A stretch of DNA of 64,000 bases from Haloferula rosea (GTDB taxonomy: Bacteria > Verrucomicrobiota > Verrucomicrobiia > Verrucomicrobiales > Akkermansiaceae): NCBI RefSeq assembly GCF_016595525.1, contig NZ_JAENII010000012.1:1-64000 (forward strand). The letters are read 5' to 3'. The position numbers and the translations under genes were made by a program. Under the pieces are notes generated by a model, which was given only the letters and a program-made list of their open reading frames with translations, was not told the DNA's origin and did not search any database. Position 1 is the first letter of the stretch. Every line of letters starts with the position of its first letter. Positions 1-8,069 of this stretch are shown here, piece by piece.

Positions 1-80
1 GTCGTTTTTTCTTGGGAACGTGGGGTCCCAAGCCGCCTCCAACAGCGAGCTGTGGGCATCAATCCCACACGCCGGATCCA

Positions 81-458
81 TCAATTCACCGGCACCAGCG
101 GGAATCCCTGGGGTTGCGGATTGCGCACCTTCCCGTCCTGCACCAGATACACCTTCATGTCGTCACCCACGATCAGGGCCGACTCGTTGAGAAGCTTCGG
201 GTCCATCGACAGACGGTAGTGATACACCTTGCCCCAGCGATCGAGGTTGAACTGCTGAGGGAAGGCCGTGTCGAAACGCAGCTCGGCTCCTTCCTCCGGA
301 TTGAGCACCACCTTGTCCACTCCCGCGCCGCTGATATTCAGCATCAGCGGAGCACGGCTGCCATTGTCGAAGGTCACCACCCGTTGGGAGGAGGCGCAGG
401 ATGAAAGCAGCAGCACCGAGAACGACACGCCGATAAGGGAACACCAGACAGGTTTCAT
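81..458 (-). CDS. Small lipoprotein of unknown function
   Basis: A 125-residue protein starting at the ATG at 458, where a signal peptide begins. The hydrophobic stretch ends in a lipobox (LLLSSCASS) with the lipidated cysteine at residue 21, so it should be anchored in the envelope. The rest is a compact, mostly beta-looking domain (GSRAPLMLNISG near residue 33) that I do not recognise. An in-frame extension up to 701 lacks the signal peptide at its N terminus and was not used. It is the last gene of the leftward exopolysaccharide/PKS-NRPS block within the window, 62 bp after a small membrane-protein gene, so it may be co-transcribed. No function assigned. Confidence 0.75.
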   Translation of the reverse strand: MKPVWCSLIGVSFSVLLLSSCASSQRVVTFDNGSRAPLMLNISGAGVDKVVLNPEEGAELRFDTAFPQQFNLDRWGKVYHYRLSMDPKLLNESALIVGDDMKVYLVQDGKVRNPQPQGFPLVPVN

Positions 459-520
459 GAAGCGAGGATGGGGACGGAATCCACCATCCGTCAACTGGGG
501 AGAAGCAACGCCTCCAAAAC

Positions 521-796
521 CTACTCGGTGATCGACCCCTGCTTCGATGGAGCCATCAGCCAACCTGCAACGCCGTCGGCGAACTTCCATAAACCCACCC
601 CGAAAAGAGCAACGCAGCCATGAAGTAGCAGGGTGGGCATGAAGCTCAGACCGAACCAGCACGCAGAAAAAACCGCAACAGAAGCGGCGATGAGGCCGCA
701 CCCCAGCATGACCTTGCGGAAGTGGTCTGAACGAATGGTCCGAACCCGGTCAGCCACAGCCCTTGCATACAACTGATCCGAATGCTCTCGAGGCAC
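521..796 (-). CDS. Small two-helix membrane protein, unknown
   Basis: A 91-residue ORF from a GTG at 796. A charged N-terminal part of about 28 residues is followed by two hydrophobic segments (about 30-50 and 53-78), suggesting a hairpin inner-membrane protein. The start is uncertain: it overlaps the end of the preceding 46-codon ORF by 47 bp, and an internal ATG at 709 would avoid this and give 62 residues. It sits at the distal end of the exopolysaccharide block and could be an accessory membrane subunit, but nothing in the sequence identifies a function. Confidence 0.5.
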   Translation of the reverse strand: MPREHSDQLYARAVADRVRTIRSDHFRKVMLGCGLIAASVAVFSACWFGLSFMPTLLLHGCVALFGVGLWKFADGVAGWLMAPSKQGSITE

Positions 797-890
797 CTTG
801 TTGACGCCAAGGGGCCCATGCTGCCAACGCGAACAGCCCTACAAGCACGCCGACCATCCCCAGCACGACTATTTGGATCGCCTTGGTCAT
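750..890 (-). CDS. 46-residue single-helix membrane peptide
   Basis: The ATG at 890 overlaps the flippase stop codon as ATGA, a typical arrangement for translational coupling. The product has one transmembrane segment (about residues 5-26), then a short basic tail with a CKGC motif at the C terminus. Length and composition are compatible with a small membrane peptide made together with the flippase. No family is recognised, and with so few residues the coding call rests mainly on the ATGA overlap. Confidence 0.45.
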   Translation of the reverse strand: MTKAIQIVVLGMVGVLVGLFALAAWAPWRQQGASRAFGSVVCKGCG

Positions 891-2215
891 GAAACTCCCT
901 CTCTCAACCGCGCCCGCACTTTCAGCGGCAGCGCCCAGCCGGTGATGCCGGCGATGACGATGGCCATGGTCACCAGCATGGGGCCCATCCCGCCGTATCG
1001 CAGCGCCAGCCAGGCAGCCACCGCGAGGATCCCGGTTTCCACGAATTGAACGCGCGCCAGAGACATCACCTGACCGGTCCCGATCATGAGCGCGTGGTTC
1101 AGGTGGCGCCAGACGTGGGCGACAAAGTAGCACGAGTAGGCGGCCAGCAGGCCCCGGCTGATTCCGGCAAACTTCTCACCCAGCCAGAGTTCAAGCACCC
1201 AGGGACCGACGGACACCATGCCGATCAACGAGCAGATCGCGAAGCCGACTCCAAACAGATAGAGCTTCCTCGACGCCTTCCTCGCCCAGTCGAGGTCGCC
1301 CCGGGCCAGCGCCTCGGCCACCGCCGGCCAGGTCGGCGTGCTGAGCATGATGACGAAGCCCAACTGCATGACCGAGAGCGAGATCAACACCCCGTAAAGG
1401 GCCACTTGCGACGGACCGTCGATCTGCCCGATCATCCACGTGCAGAAATTGTACTCCACCACTCCGACCAGCAGGCAGCAGGTGGCGAAGGCCGCGCCAT
1501 CGGAAAACAAGTGACGGGCGATGCCACCATCCACCAATCGCAGCGACGGGATCAGGTCCGGATGCTTTCTCCACAGTGCCGCGGTATTCGCTAGCTTCGC
1601 CACCACCACCGAACCGTGAACGGCAATCACCAGGAACCACACCTCCGGAACCAACCAGACACCGACACCCACCGCAACGGCCGCAAGGAGATTGCCGGCC
1701 GCCCCCCACAGATTCGTCTGCGCCACTTCGAGCAATCCCTCGCGCAGCCGATCCGTGAGATTGAGCACGAAGAGCAGGAGGAACAGAACCAGACCGATCC
1801 ACAAGGCCGGGCGCATCAGTGATTCAGAACCGGCATACTCCGCGCCAAACAGGGTGGGAATGGGAACGAGGGCCAGAACGGCGGCCAAGGCACCCCCGGC
1901 CATCAGACTGAGTCCAAGCATCAAGGCGAAGGCCGTGGAAGCCAACTGGCGACTCCTTCCCACGTCATCCTTCGCGCGGGCGTCAGCCAGCCCGTGGGCG
2001 AGTGCCGGACCAATGCCGATCTCCAACAGGGCCACGGTGGATAGCGCAAGGCTGACGCTGGTGTAGAGCCCGAATTCCTCGCGCCCCATGACCCGCACCG
2101 CCAGCGGGATCGCAAGGAGCTGCAGCAGCGCCGTACCTCCCTTCGAAAGGATGGACGTGACGACGGCCAGGCGGATCGATCGATCCCTCCGCGTCGCATT
2201 GCCATCAGCTTCCAT
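887..2215 (-). CDS. Polysaccharide flippase (Wzx/MATE-like)
   Basis: A 442-residue polytopic membrane protein with roughly 12-14 hydrophobic segments. It begins with a short polar N terminus followed by the usual first-helix pattern of oligosaccharide flippases (VTSILSKGGTALLQLLAIPL). Proteins of this fold move undecaprenyl-pyrophosphate-linked oligosaccharides, or comparable lipid-linked substrates, from the cytoplasmic to the periplasmic leaflet. It lies 114 bp downstream of the initiating sugar transferase, on the same strand as the Wza/Wzc-like genes, which fits a Wzx/Wzy-type export pathway. No Wzy polymerase is visible in the window. The start is the ATG at 2215. Confidence 0.82.
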   Translation of the reverse strand: MEADGNATRRDRSIRLAVVTSILSKGGTALLQLLAIPLAVRVMGREEFGLYTSVSLALSTVALLEIGIGPALAHGLADARAKDDVGRSRQLASTAFALMLGLSLMAGGALAAVLALVPIPTLFGAEYAGSESLMRPALWIGLVLFLLLFVLNLTDRLREGLLEVAQTNLWGAAGNLLAAVAVGVGVWLVPEVWFLVIAVHGSVVVAKLANTAALWRKHPDLIPSLRLVDGGIARHLFSDGAAFATCCLLVGVVEYNFCTWMIGQIDGPSQVALYGVLISLSVMQLGFVIMLSTPTWPAVAEALARGDLDWARKASRKLYLFGVGFAICSLIGMVSVGPWVLELWLGEKFAGISRGLLAAYSCYFVAHVWRHLNHALMIGTGQVMSLARVQFVETGILAVAAWLALRYGGMGPMLVTMAIVIAGITGWALPLKVRARLREGVS

Positions 2216-2329
2216 GACGGGGACGGTAGCTGAACTCCGGACCGATCACCATGCCCAACCCAAGCGACTCCGATTCCACCTTGGGAATCCGGAGACCCCC
2301 TGCGTGTTCATCGGAATGGCAAGCCCGGT

Positions 2330-3838
2330 TCAGCAGGCTCCCTTCCGCTTGAAGAAGGTCATGACCATGATCTGGAAATCGAGGAGGAAGTTCCAGTTCT
2401 CGATGTAGTCCAGATCAAACTTCACCCGCTCCCGCAGGCAGGTATCGCCGCGCAGTCCGTGAACCTGGGCCCAACCGGTCACGCCCGGCTTGACGTTGTG
2501 CCGCACGTTGTAGTGGCGGATGTCCTCCTTGAAATCCTCGATCAACTCGGGACGCTCAGGGCGGGGACCGACGAGGCTCATGTCACCGCGCAGGACGTTC
2601 CAGAACTGTGGCAGCTCATCGATGTTCCATGCGCGCATGAAGGCGCCAACCTTCAGGCGGCGGGGATCATCCGCGACCGTCCAGCCCACTTGGCCATCGG
2701 TTTCGGCATCGGGCTTCATGCTGCGGATCTTGAAGATATCAAACGGCTTGCCGTTCAGGCCGATGCGGCGCTGACGGTAAATCACCCGTCCGGGCGACTC
2801 GATGAAGACCATGAGCGCGAAGACCGCCATGACCGGAAGGGAGAGCATCAGGCCAATGAGTGCGCCGAAGATGTCAACGACGCGCTTGCTGACATGATTG
2901 AAGGCATGGTGGAGCGGCAGGCGTCCGACGCCCAGCACCGGCATGCCGTGAACACTCTCCAACTGCAGCCCGGAAACGAGCACCTGGAAGCAACTCGGCA
3001 CCAACTTGAAATCCACGAACTCCTTGCCGCAGGTCTCGGCGAGCTCGATCATGCGGTCGTGGCTCAACGACGAGTCCACCGCCATGACCATGTCAGCGCC
3101 GGTTTCGCGGATCGCATCTCGTACTTCATCCATCGTACCCAGCATCGGCACGTCGGCCGGAGGAGCCTCTTCGAAATCCTTTTTCTCACCAGCCATCACG
3201 CCAACGGCTTCGAACGACTTGGCCCGGCCGAGAGAGAAACGGGAAACCACACGCTCACATTCCGCATTCCAACCGACAAAAAGGACGCGCTGCCGGAGGG
3301 TCGATGCGATCGGCTCACGCCGCATCACACAGTAGAGGACCCATCTCCACAGGCAGAGACCCACCAAGGACAGAACCGCTCCAATCACACAGAAGACCCG
3401 GCTGATGCCCGGCTCAAGTTTGAGCAGCAGCGTGATGCCCAGGAAGCAGACGAGCCAGAGTGCGCATGACTTTCCGATCAAGCGGAAGATCCGGCGGATA
3501 TCGAGGAAGTTCCGCGGGTCGTGCACGCGGAAGTTTGCCAGCATGAACATCAGCAGCAGCGCTCCGAAGCCGACATGGCCCAGATAGCTCTGAAAGCTGA
3601 CCGCTTCATCCAGCAGGCCAACTCCACGCATCGGAGTTTCAAAGCGAAGCAGGTAGGCGCCCACGATGGCGAACAGAACGACCGCCGTATCACCCAGGAA
3701 ACTGAGGGTCACCAGCTTCTGGTGAGCCATCCAGGTACGGTGGCGCTGACGCAGGGAAAATCGCCTCGAGGGCGGATTGATGTCACAAGCGTCCTGTGGG
3801 GGGCAGGTCGCCTGAGACTCCGGAATGGAAGTCTTCAT
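2330..3838 (-). CDS. Polyprenyl-phosphate sugar-1-phosphate transferase (WcaJ/EPS type)
   Basis: 502 residues in the large PHPT layout: several N-terminal membrane helices (about 35-150), a Rossmann/CoA-binding-like soluble domain (about 165-290), a further membrane segment, and the C-terminal bacterial sugar transferase domain. The last carries the hallmark DELPQFWNVLRGDMSLVGPR, including the DE pair needed for phospho-sugar transfer. The family starts repeat-unit synthesis by moving hexose-1-phosphate from a UDP-sugar to undecaprenyl phosphate. It is the only glycosyl-transfer enzyme seen in the block. Its start at 3838 is 115 bp after the Wzc-like gene, in a gap filled by two hairpins. Confidence 0.9.
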   Translation of the reverse strand: MKTSIPESQATCPPQDACDINPPSRRFSLRQRHRTWMAHQKLVTLSFLGDTAVVLFAIVGAYLLRFETPMRGVGLLDEAVSFQSYLGHVGFGALLLMFMLANFRVHDPRNFLDIRRIFRLIGKSCALWLVCFLGITLLLKLEPGISRVFCVIGAVLSLVGLCLWRWVLYCVMRREPIASTLRQRVLFVGWNAECERVVSRFSLGRAKSFEAVGVMAGEKKDFEEAPPADVPMLGTMDEVRDAIRETGADMVMAVDSSLSHDRMIELAETCGKEFVDFKLVPSCFQVLVSGLQLESVHGMPVLGVGRLPLHHAFNHVSKRVVDIFGALIGLMLSLPVMAVFALMVFIESPGRVIYRQRRIGLNGKPFDIFKIRSMKPDAETDGQVGWTVADDPRRLKVGAFMRAWNIDELPQFWNVLRGDMSLVGPRPERPELIEDFKEDIRHYNVRHNVKPGVTGWAQVHGLRGDTCLRERVKFDLDYIENWNFLLDFQIMVMTFFKRKGAC

Positions 3839-3866
3839 GTTCGGGGGGTGTTGGGGGGATAAACAG

Positions 3867-3918
3867 CTGCCAGAAAATGGGGAGTCTTCTGACAGGCCCG
3901 ATCCTGCATGAATCGGGC
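3867..3918 (-). other. Two adjacent hairpins between wzc-like and PHPT genes
   Basis: One inverted repeat spans 3867-3895 (CTGcCAGAA against TTCTGaCAG, one mismatch) and the next spans 3896-3918 (GCCCGAT against ATCGGGC, 9-nt loop). They fill most of the 115-bp gap. Neither is followed by a T-run on the minus strand, so they are not classic terminators. They could protect or attenuate the transcript between the co-polymerase and the sugar transferase. Confidence 0.4.
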
Positions 3919-3953
3919 GTTGGATGTCAAACGAGTGCTTCTACGTAATCACG

Positions 3954-6116
3954 TCAGTCGGAGGTTGCTTCAGAGATGGAAAGAGTGTGTTCCCCGCGGG
4001 CGGGAAGAGCGGTTCGTGGCGCGACAAGGCTCGGAGCGTCACCGGGGGAGGTCGGGTGCTCATTCCACACGAAACCCACCAGCTTGGCACCGCCACCCCG
4101 CAACATCTCGGCGGTCTGGCGAAGCTCTGTCGACTTGCTGCCACCCTCGCCGATCACCATGCAGGTCCGGTCCGCGTAGCGTGCCACGGCTTGAGCATCA
4201 CTCGTGCCAAGCACCGGCGGAGCATCAATGACAACCCGGTCGAACCAGCGATACGCTTCCTCCAGCAGGACCGGGAAGCGGGAACTTCCCAGAAGCTCGG
4301 AGGCATCCGCCTTCAGCTCACCGGAAGAAATCAGATAAAGGCCGGGAACGGGTGTGCGCACGCAGGTATCCGCGGCCGTCGCATTGCCCGCAAGCAGGTC
4401 GCTCAGACCGGTTGGCGTTTCCTTGAGCTGTTCGCGGCTCAGGCCGGGACTGCGGAGGTCCGCATCGATGAGCAGCGTGCGATGACCTTGCACCGCGAGA
4501 GAAACCGCGTGGTTCACCGCGCAGAAGGAAGCCCCCTCGCCCGCCCGGGCTCCGGTGAACATGATCGTTTGTGCCTTGGATTCGGCACTCGCAGGAATCA
4601 GGACGGAACGCAGTCGGCGGAACGCTTCAGCCGCAGCCGAGCTGGGCGAAGACAACAGGAGCATCCCTTCGGAAGCCCCGACGGCGGGGATCCGCGCCAA
4701 CAGGGGAACCCCGGTCGCGCGGCTGGCAGCCGCGGTGTCGCGGACGGTGCCACCTTTCAATTCCAGACCGGCCACGAGCATCAGACCCAGGCAAAGCCCG
4801 GCCATCCCGGCAATCGGGGTGAACAAGGCACGCTTCGGCTTCGATGCCTCCTCGGGCACCAGCGGCTGGTCACGCCAGCTCAGGACGGAAGCAGGAACCG
4901 AACCGGCAAGCATCGTCTCACGCAGGCGACGCGACACCGAGCCATGCAACTCGCGGTCGGCTTCCGCCTCGCGGCTCAAGGCGGCAAACTGCGCACGCAG
5001 ACCATCAACGTCCACCGCATCTCCGCTCGCGATCGCGACTTCATTCTCCAGCGCCTTCTCCTGGGCAAGCGCCACCTGGTAGCCCTTCTCCACGGCCTCA
5101 CCGGCGGTGATCATGGCAACCGCCAGATCTTCCTTCACGGACTCCACGTCACGTGCCGCCCGCTTGTAGTCCGGGTGCTTGAAAAGATAGCGCTCCTTGA
5201 CGCGATCAAACTCGAGTTCCTTCTCCCGCAGATCGCGCACCAGTGAAAGCACCTCCGCCCCGTGATCACTCCGGCGCAGTCCCGCCAGCGCGTCCGGGTT
5301 GTCGGCGTCGAACTTCGCGAAGGCATCGCGCTCGGCTTCCAACTCCATCCGGCTGGTCTTCGCTTCGGTGAGTCGCTCGCTCAGAATGCCCAGCCGATCG
5401 CGCGCGGATCCCGTGGCACGGATTCCCTCCAAACCGGGAACCGGATGCTCTTCGCGGAATGCCTGAAGCTTCTCCTCGGACAACTCCATGCGCTTGCGCA
5501 ATCGGCCTTCCTCGTTGGCCAGGCCGATGCTGACTTCCTCGATGAGGGCGGTCTGACGCTCGGCGCTCCACGTCTCATACTCCGACTTGATCGAAGCCAC
5601 CAGGTCGCGGGCCCGGACCGGATCGGTATCCTCGACCCAGATGTCGATGTAGCGGGAACCCCGGCGGAGTTCGACGCCGACACGGTCCGCCAGCTCTCCA
5701 AGTACGCCCTGACGGGTCTTGGCCTCCGGCGCGAAAGTGGGATCACCGACGAGCTGATGCTTGTCGATCACCCGCAGCAACAGCGTGTTCGAGAGCATCC
5801 CCTGCTCCACCGAGTGCATGCTCTCGAGGTCTTCGGAATCCTCGTCGGTCATCTCCTGGACCTCGAAGAAATTCACGGTATCCGCACTGACATAGACCGA
5901 TCCCGAGGACTGATAGATCTTCGGCATCCGGCCCATCGCGAACCATGTGGCGACGGCGGCAAGCACCATCAGCAGGATGGCAATCCAGCCGTGGCGAACC
6001 AGCGCACCGAGGAAACGGGGAAGCTCGGCCTTGGGAAGGTAGAAGGTCGGATCCGAAGTCGGCGCGCCAAGCTCTTGGCGGCCCTCCTGCTCCGATTTGA
6101 TGATGGGGGAACTCAT
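3954..6116 (-). CDS. Wzc-like polysaccharide co-polymerase with degenerate BY-kinase domain
   Basis: 720 residues. A Wzz-type N-terminal domain has a first membrane helix (about 40-60), a periplasmic region rich in coiled coil (about 170-400) and a second helix near 440-460. A cytoplasmic BY-kinase/CpsD-like domain follows (about 500-690). Walker A' (LLIDADLRSPG) and Walker B (VVIDAPPVLG) are clear, but the Walker A loop reads GARAGEGASF, with Ala529 where the family has lysine. The C terminus has no tyrosine cluster. Wzc proteins control chain length and couple synthesis to Wza. This one probably keeps the structural role while nucleotide binding or autophosphorylation is weakened or lost. 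It lies 36 bp after the export gene. Confidence 0.88.
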   Translation of the reverse strand: MSSPIIKSEQEGRQELGAPTSDPTFYLPKAELPRFLGALVRHGWIAILLMVLAAVATWFAMGRMPKIYQSSGSVYVSADTVNFFEVQEMTDEDSEDLESMHSVEQGMLSNTLLLRVIDKHQLVGDPTFAPEAKTRQGVLGELADRVGVELRRGSRYIDIWVEDTDPVRARDLVASIKSEYETWSAERQTALIEEVSIGLANEEGRLRKRMELSEEKLQAFREEHPVPGLEGIRATGSARDRLGILSERLTEAKTSRMELEAERDAFAKFDADNPDALAGLRRSDHGAEVLSLVRDLREKELEFDRVKERYLFKHPDYKRAARDVESVKEDLAVAMITAGEAVEKGYQVALAQEKALENEVAIASGDAVDVDGLRAQFAALSREAEADRELHGSVSRRLRETMLAGSVPASVLSWRDQPLVPEEASKPKRALFTPIAGMAGLCLGLMLVAGLELKGGTVRDTAAASRATGVPLLARIPAVGASEGMLLLSSPSSAAAEAFRRLRSVLIPASAESKAQTIMFTGARAGEGASFCAVNHAVSLAVQGHRTLLIDADLRSPGLSREQLKETPTGLSDLLAGNATAADTCVRTPVPGLYLISSGELKADASELLGSSRFPVLLEEAYRWFDRVVIDAPPVLGTSDAQAVARYADRTCMVIGEGGSKSTELRQTAEMLRGGGAKLVGFVWNEHPTSPGDAPSLVAPRTALPARGEHTLSISEATSD

Positions 6117-6152
6117 GATGGGTGGGGGAAAGGGTGAGTTTCGTGATTCTTG

Positions 6153-6713
6153 TTAGAACAAGCTCTCGGGGATCGTGATGATGTCTCCGTCCTGCAGGGG
6201 GATGTCCTTCGCCTTGCCGGCCGTGATGGCCCGCAGGTCGATGCGGATCGGATTCTCCAGATTGCGACGCTTGAGGGTGATCTTCTTCGCATTCCCGATC
6301 CGCGTCACACCGCCTGCCAGGCCGATGGCCTCCACCAGTGTGAGCTTGCGGTTCGGATCGAGACGGAAGAGCCCCGGCTTCTGCGCCTCGCCCAGGACAG
6401 TGACCGTCTTGCGCACCCGCGCCGTGATCGAGACGGTGACTTCAGGGCGCACGAGGTAGCCGTCACGGAGCTTGCGCTCGATCAGGTTGGCAGCAGCATC
6501 CGTCGACATTCCCGCCACCTTCACCGTGCCGATCAATGGCATGTCGATGGTGCCGGAAGCCGATAACTGACCGCGGGTGGTCAGGTCGTCCTCGCGGAAG
6601 ACGCGGATCTCGATGCTGTCGCGGCTACCGATGGTGCCGGATCCACGCTCGCCTTGGGCAGCCGCGGGAAGAAGCGCAATCAGACTGAAGATGATGGAAA
6701 GGATGGTTTTCAT
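6153..6713 (-). CDS. Polysaccharide export protein, short Wza-like (Poly_export/SLBB)
   Basis: 186 residues with a signal peptide (MKTILSIIFSLIALLPAAAQ) but no lipobox cysteine. The mature part contains a polysaccharide-export domain (about 28-105, with GTIDMPLIGTVKVAG) and one SLBB domain (about 108-180, TVLGEAQKPGLFRLDPNRKL). This is about half the length of Wza and lacks its C-terminal outer-membrane helix. It therefore probably forms a periplasmic ring and relies on a separate outer-membrane pore. The adjacent beta-barrel gene, 16 bp upstream, is the obvious partner. Confidence 0.9.
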   Translation of the reverse strand: MKTILSIIFSLIALLPAAAQGERGSGTIGSRDSIEIRVFREDDLTTRGQLSASGTIDMPLIGTVKVAGMSTDAAANLIERKLRDGYLVRPEVTVSITARVRKTVTVLGEAQKPGLFRLDPNRKLTLVEAIGLAGGVTRIGNAKKITLKRRNLENPIRIDLRAITAGKAKDIPLQDGDIITIPESLF

Positions 6714-6729
6714 GATGAGGTCGGGGGGG

Positions 6730-7998
6730 TCAGAAGTCGTAGGTCATGTCGACTCCGATCTGGTTCTGCTTGTATCCGAAGGTGGGGCCACTCGAATCGT
6801 TCTTCTCGTAGCGGTAGAAGACACTGGCCCGGAACTGATCAGTCAGCTGATACTCCAGGCTTGGTCGGAGATAGAAAATGTTGTCCTTGCGCCGCGCTGG
6901 AGTGAATCCAGTCACACGCTTGTAGCGGTTGCTCTCGAATCCAAGCTCCAGCTGCCCGGTCCAGCGGGACCCGAAGCGCTGCGCCACACCGATGCCGACT
7001 CCTGAGACTTCGATGTTCTGCCCGGGGAACGAAGCGGAACTCTCTTCGCGGCGATAGGCCGTCAGATAAACTCCGGTGGCCTCACGCAGCTGCCAATCGA
7101 CACGCGCGTCGAGGACCGGATACAGGTCGGATCCGGTTTCATAATTGCGATGCTCCACGCCGGCCTCGATGTCGACGGACCATTTCTGTCTGGGACGCCA
7201 GATCAGCCGGGCGGTCGCCCGATTGACATCCTGGGTACCTCCGGGGTCCACCTTGTCGCGCCCGAACCTCCATGCTGCTCCGATCTCGGTCTTGGGCGAA
7301 TACGCATAGCGCACGGCCAATTCACCGTAGGTCCGATCCGAATCGGAAAACCTGCTTTCATCGTAATCCTCACCGGAAAGTCCCGCGGCCACTTCAAGCT
7401 TCACCTTCTCACGCGGGCGCCAGACGTAGCGGACTTCGCCGAGATACTCGGTGCGCTCGGTCGTCGTTCCCGTGTCGGGGGTGGCGTCGCCGAGTCTGCG
7501 CACGACCGTCGACACGCCCAGCTCATGGCGTCGCCCGACCACTCCCGCCTGCAACTCGAAGTCCTGGTCGATCCGGCTCTCGTCGGAATTCTCCGCGAAC
7601 AGCACACCGCTCGGGCGATACACCAGGCGCACGTAGCAACCGGGATCATCCGGACGACCGAAGGCGTAGGCAATGCGTGGCGTGATCTGCAGCACGAGGT
7701 CGGATTGCGGACGGTTCGCGCTGAGGAAAATGTTGTCGTCATAGGCGACGCGGAGCGCCAGCCCGAGATCCCAGCCTTCCTCGGTCAGCGGGGCTTGTTC
7801 ATCGCGTGGAGCCAGCCCCGTCCCGGCATCCAGGGCATCATCGATCCGCTCCGACTCCGCACCGGGCTCTGCGAACTCCACGGCGTCCGCCCCTTCCAGC
7901 GGGATGTACTCAACCGGCGACGGCTCGCTGGCCACAGCAAGGCGGCAAGCGAGTATCGTGGCCAGAAGGCCAAGGGGGGCTGGTTTGATGGGAGTCAT
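6730..7998 (-). CDS. Outer-membrane beta-barrel protein of the EPS cluster
   Basis: 422 residues with a signal peptide (about 1-23), an acidic linker (about 24-70), then many alternating amphipathic strands ending in a C-terminal phenylalanine (GVDMTYDF), as expected for outer-membrane barrels. It resembles the beta-barrel proteins found beside polysaccharide-export genes of Verrucomicrobiota and Proteobacteria. It sits between the megasynthase gene, 71 bp upstream, and the short export protein, 16 bp downstream. I infer that it forms or supports the outer-membrane exit for the polymer. The exact family name is not certain. Confidence 0.78.
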   Translation of the reverse strand: MTPIKPAPLGLLATILACRLAVASEPSPVEYIPLEGADAVEFAEPGAESERIDDALDAGTGLAPRDEQAPLTEEGWDLGLALRVAYDDNIFLSANRPQSDLVLQITPRIAYAFGRPDDPGCYVRLVYRPSGVLFAENSDESRIDQDFELQAGVVGRRHELGVSTVVRRLGDATPDTGTTTERTEYLGEVRYVWRPREKVKLEVAAGLSGEDYDESRFSDSDRTYGELAVRYAYSPKTEIGAAWRFGRDKVDPGGTQDVNRATARLIWRPRQKWSVDIEAGVEHRNYETGSDLYPVLDARVDWQLREATGVYLTAYRREESSASFPGQNIEVSGVGIGVAQRFGSRWTGQLELGFESNRYKRVTGFTPARRKDNIFYLRPSLEYQLTDQFRASVFYRYEKNDSSGPTFGYKQNQIGVDMTYDF

Positions 7999-8069
7999 GA
8001 TGAGCGGGACAACTCAGCGACGATCTCTATCGACAGGATCGAAAGTGTAACAGATTGGAGGTCAGGAGG

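Noticed and set aside
11-32. Hairpin CTTGGGA/TCCCAAG as terminator of the leftward block
   Set aside because: On the minus strand it is followed by an A-run, not a T-run, so it cannot be an intrinsic terminator for that block.
3924-5246. Long + strand ORF opposite the Wzc-like gene
   Set aside because: Antisense shadow of a gene with clear domains; composition rich in Arg/His/Gln as expected for such shadows.
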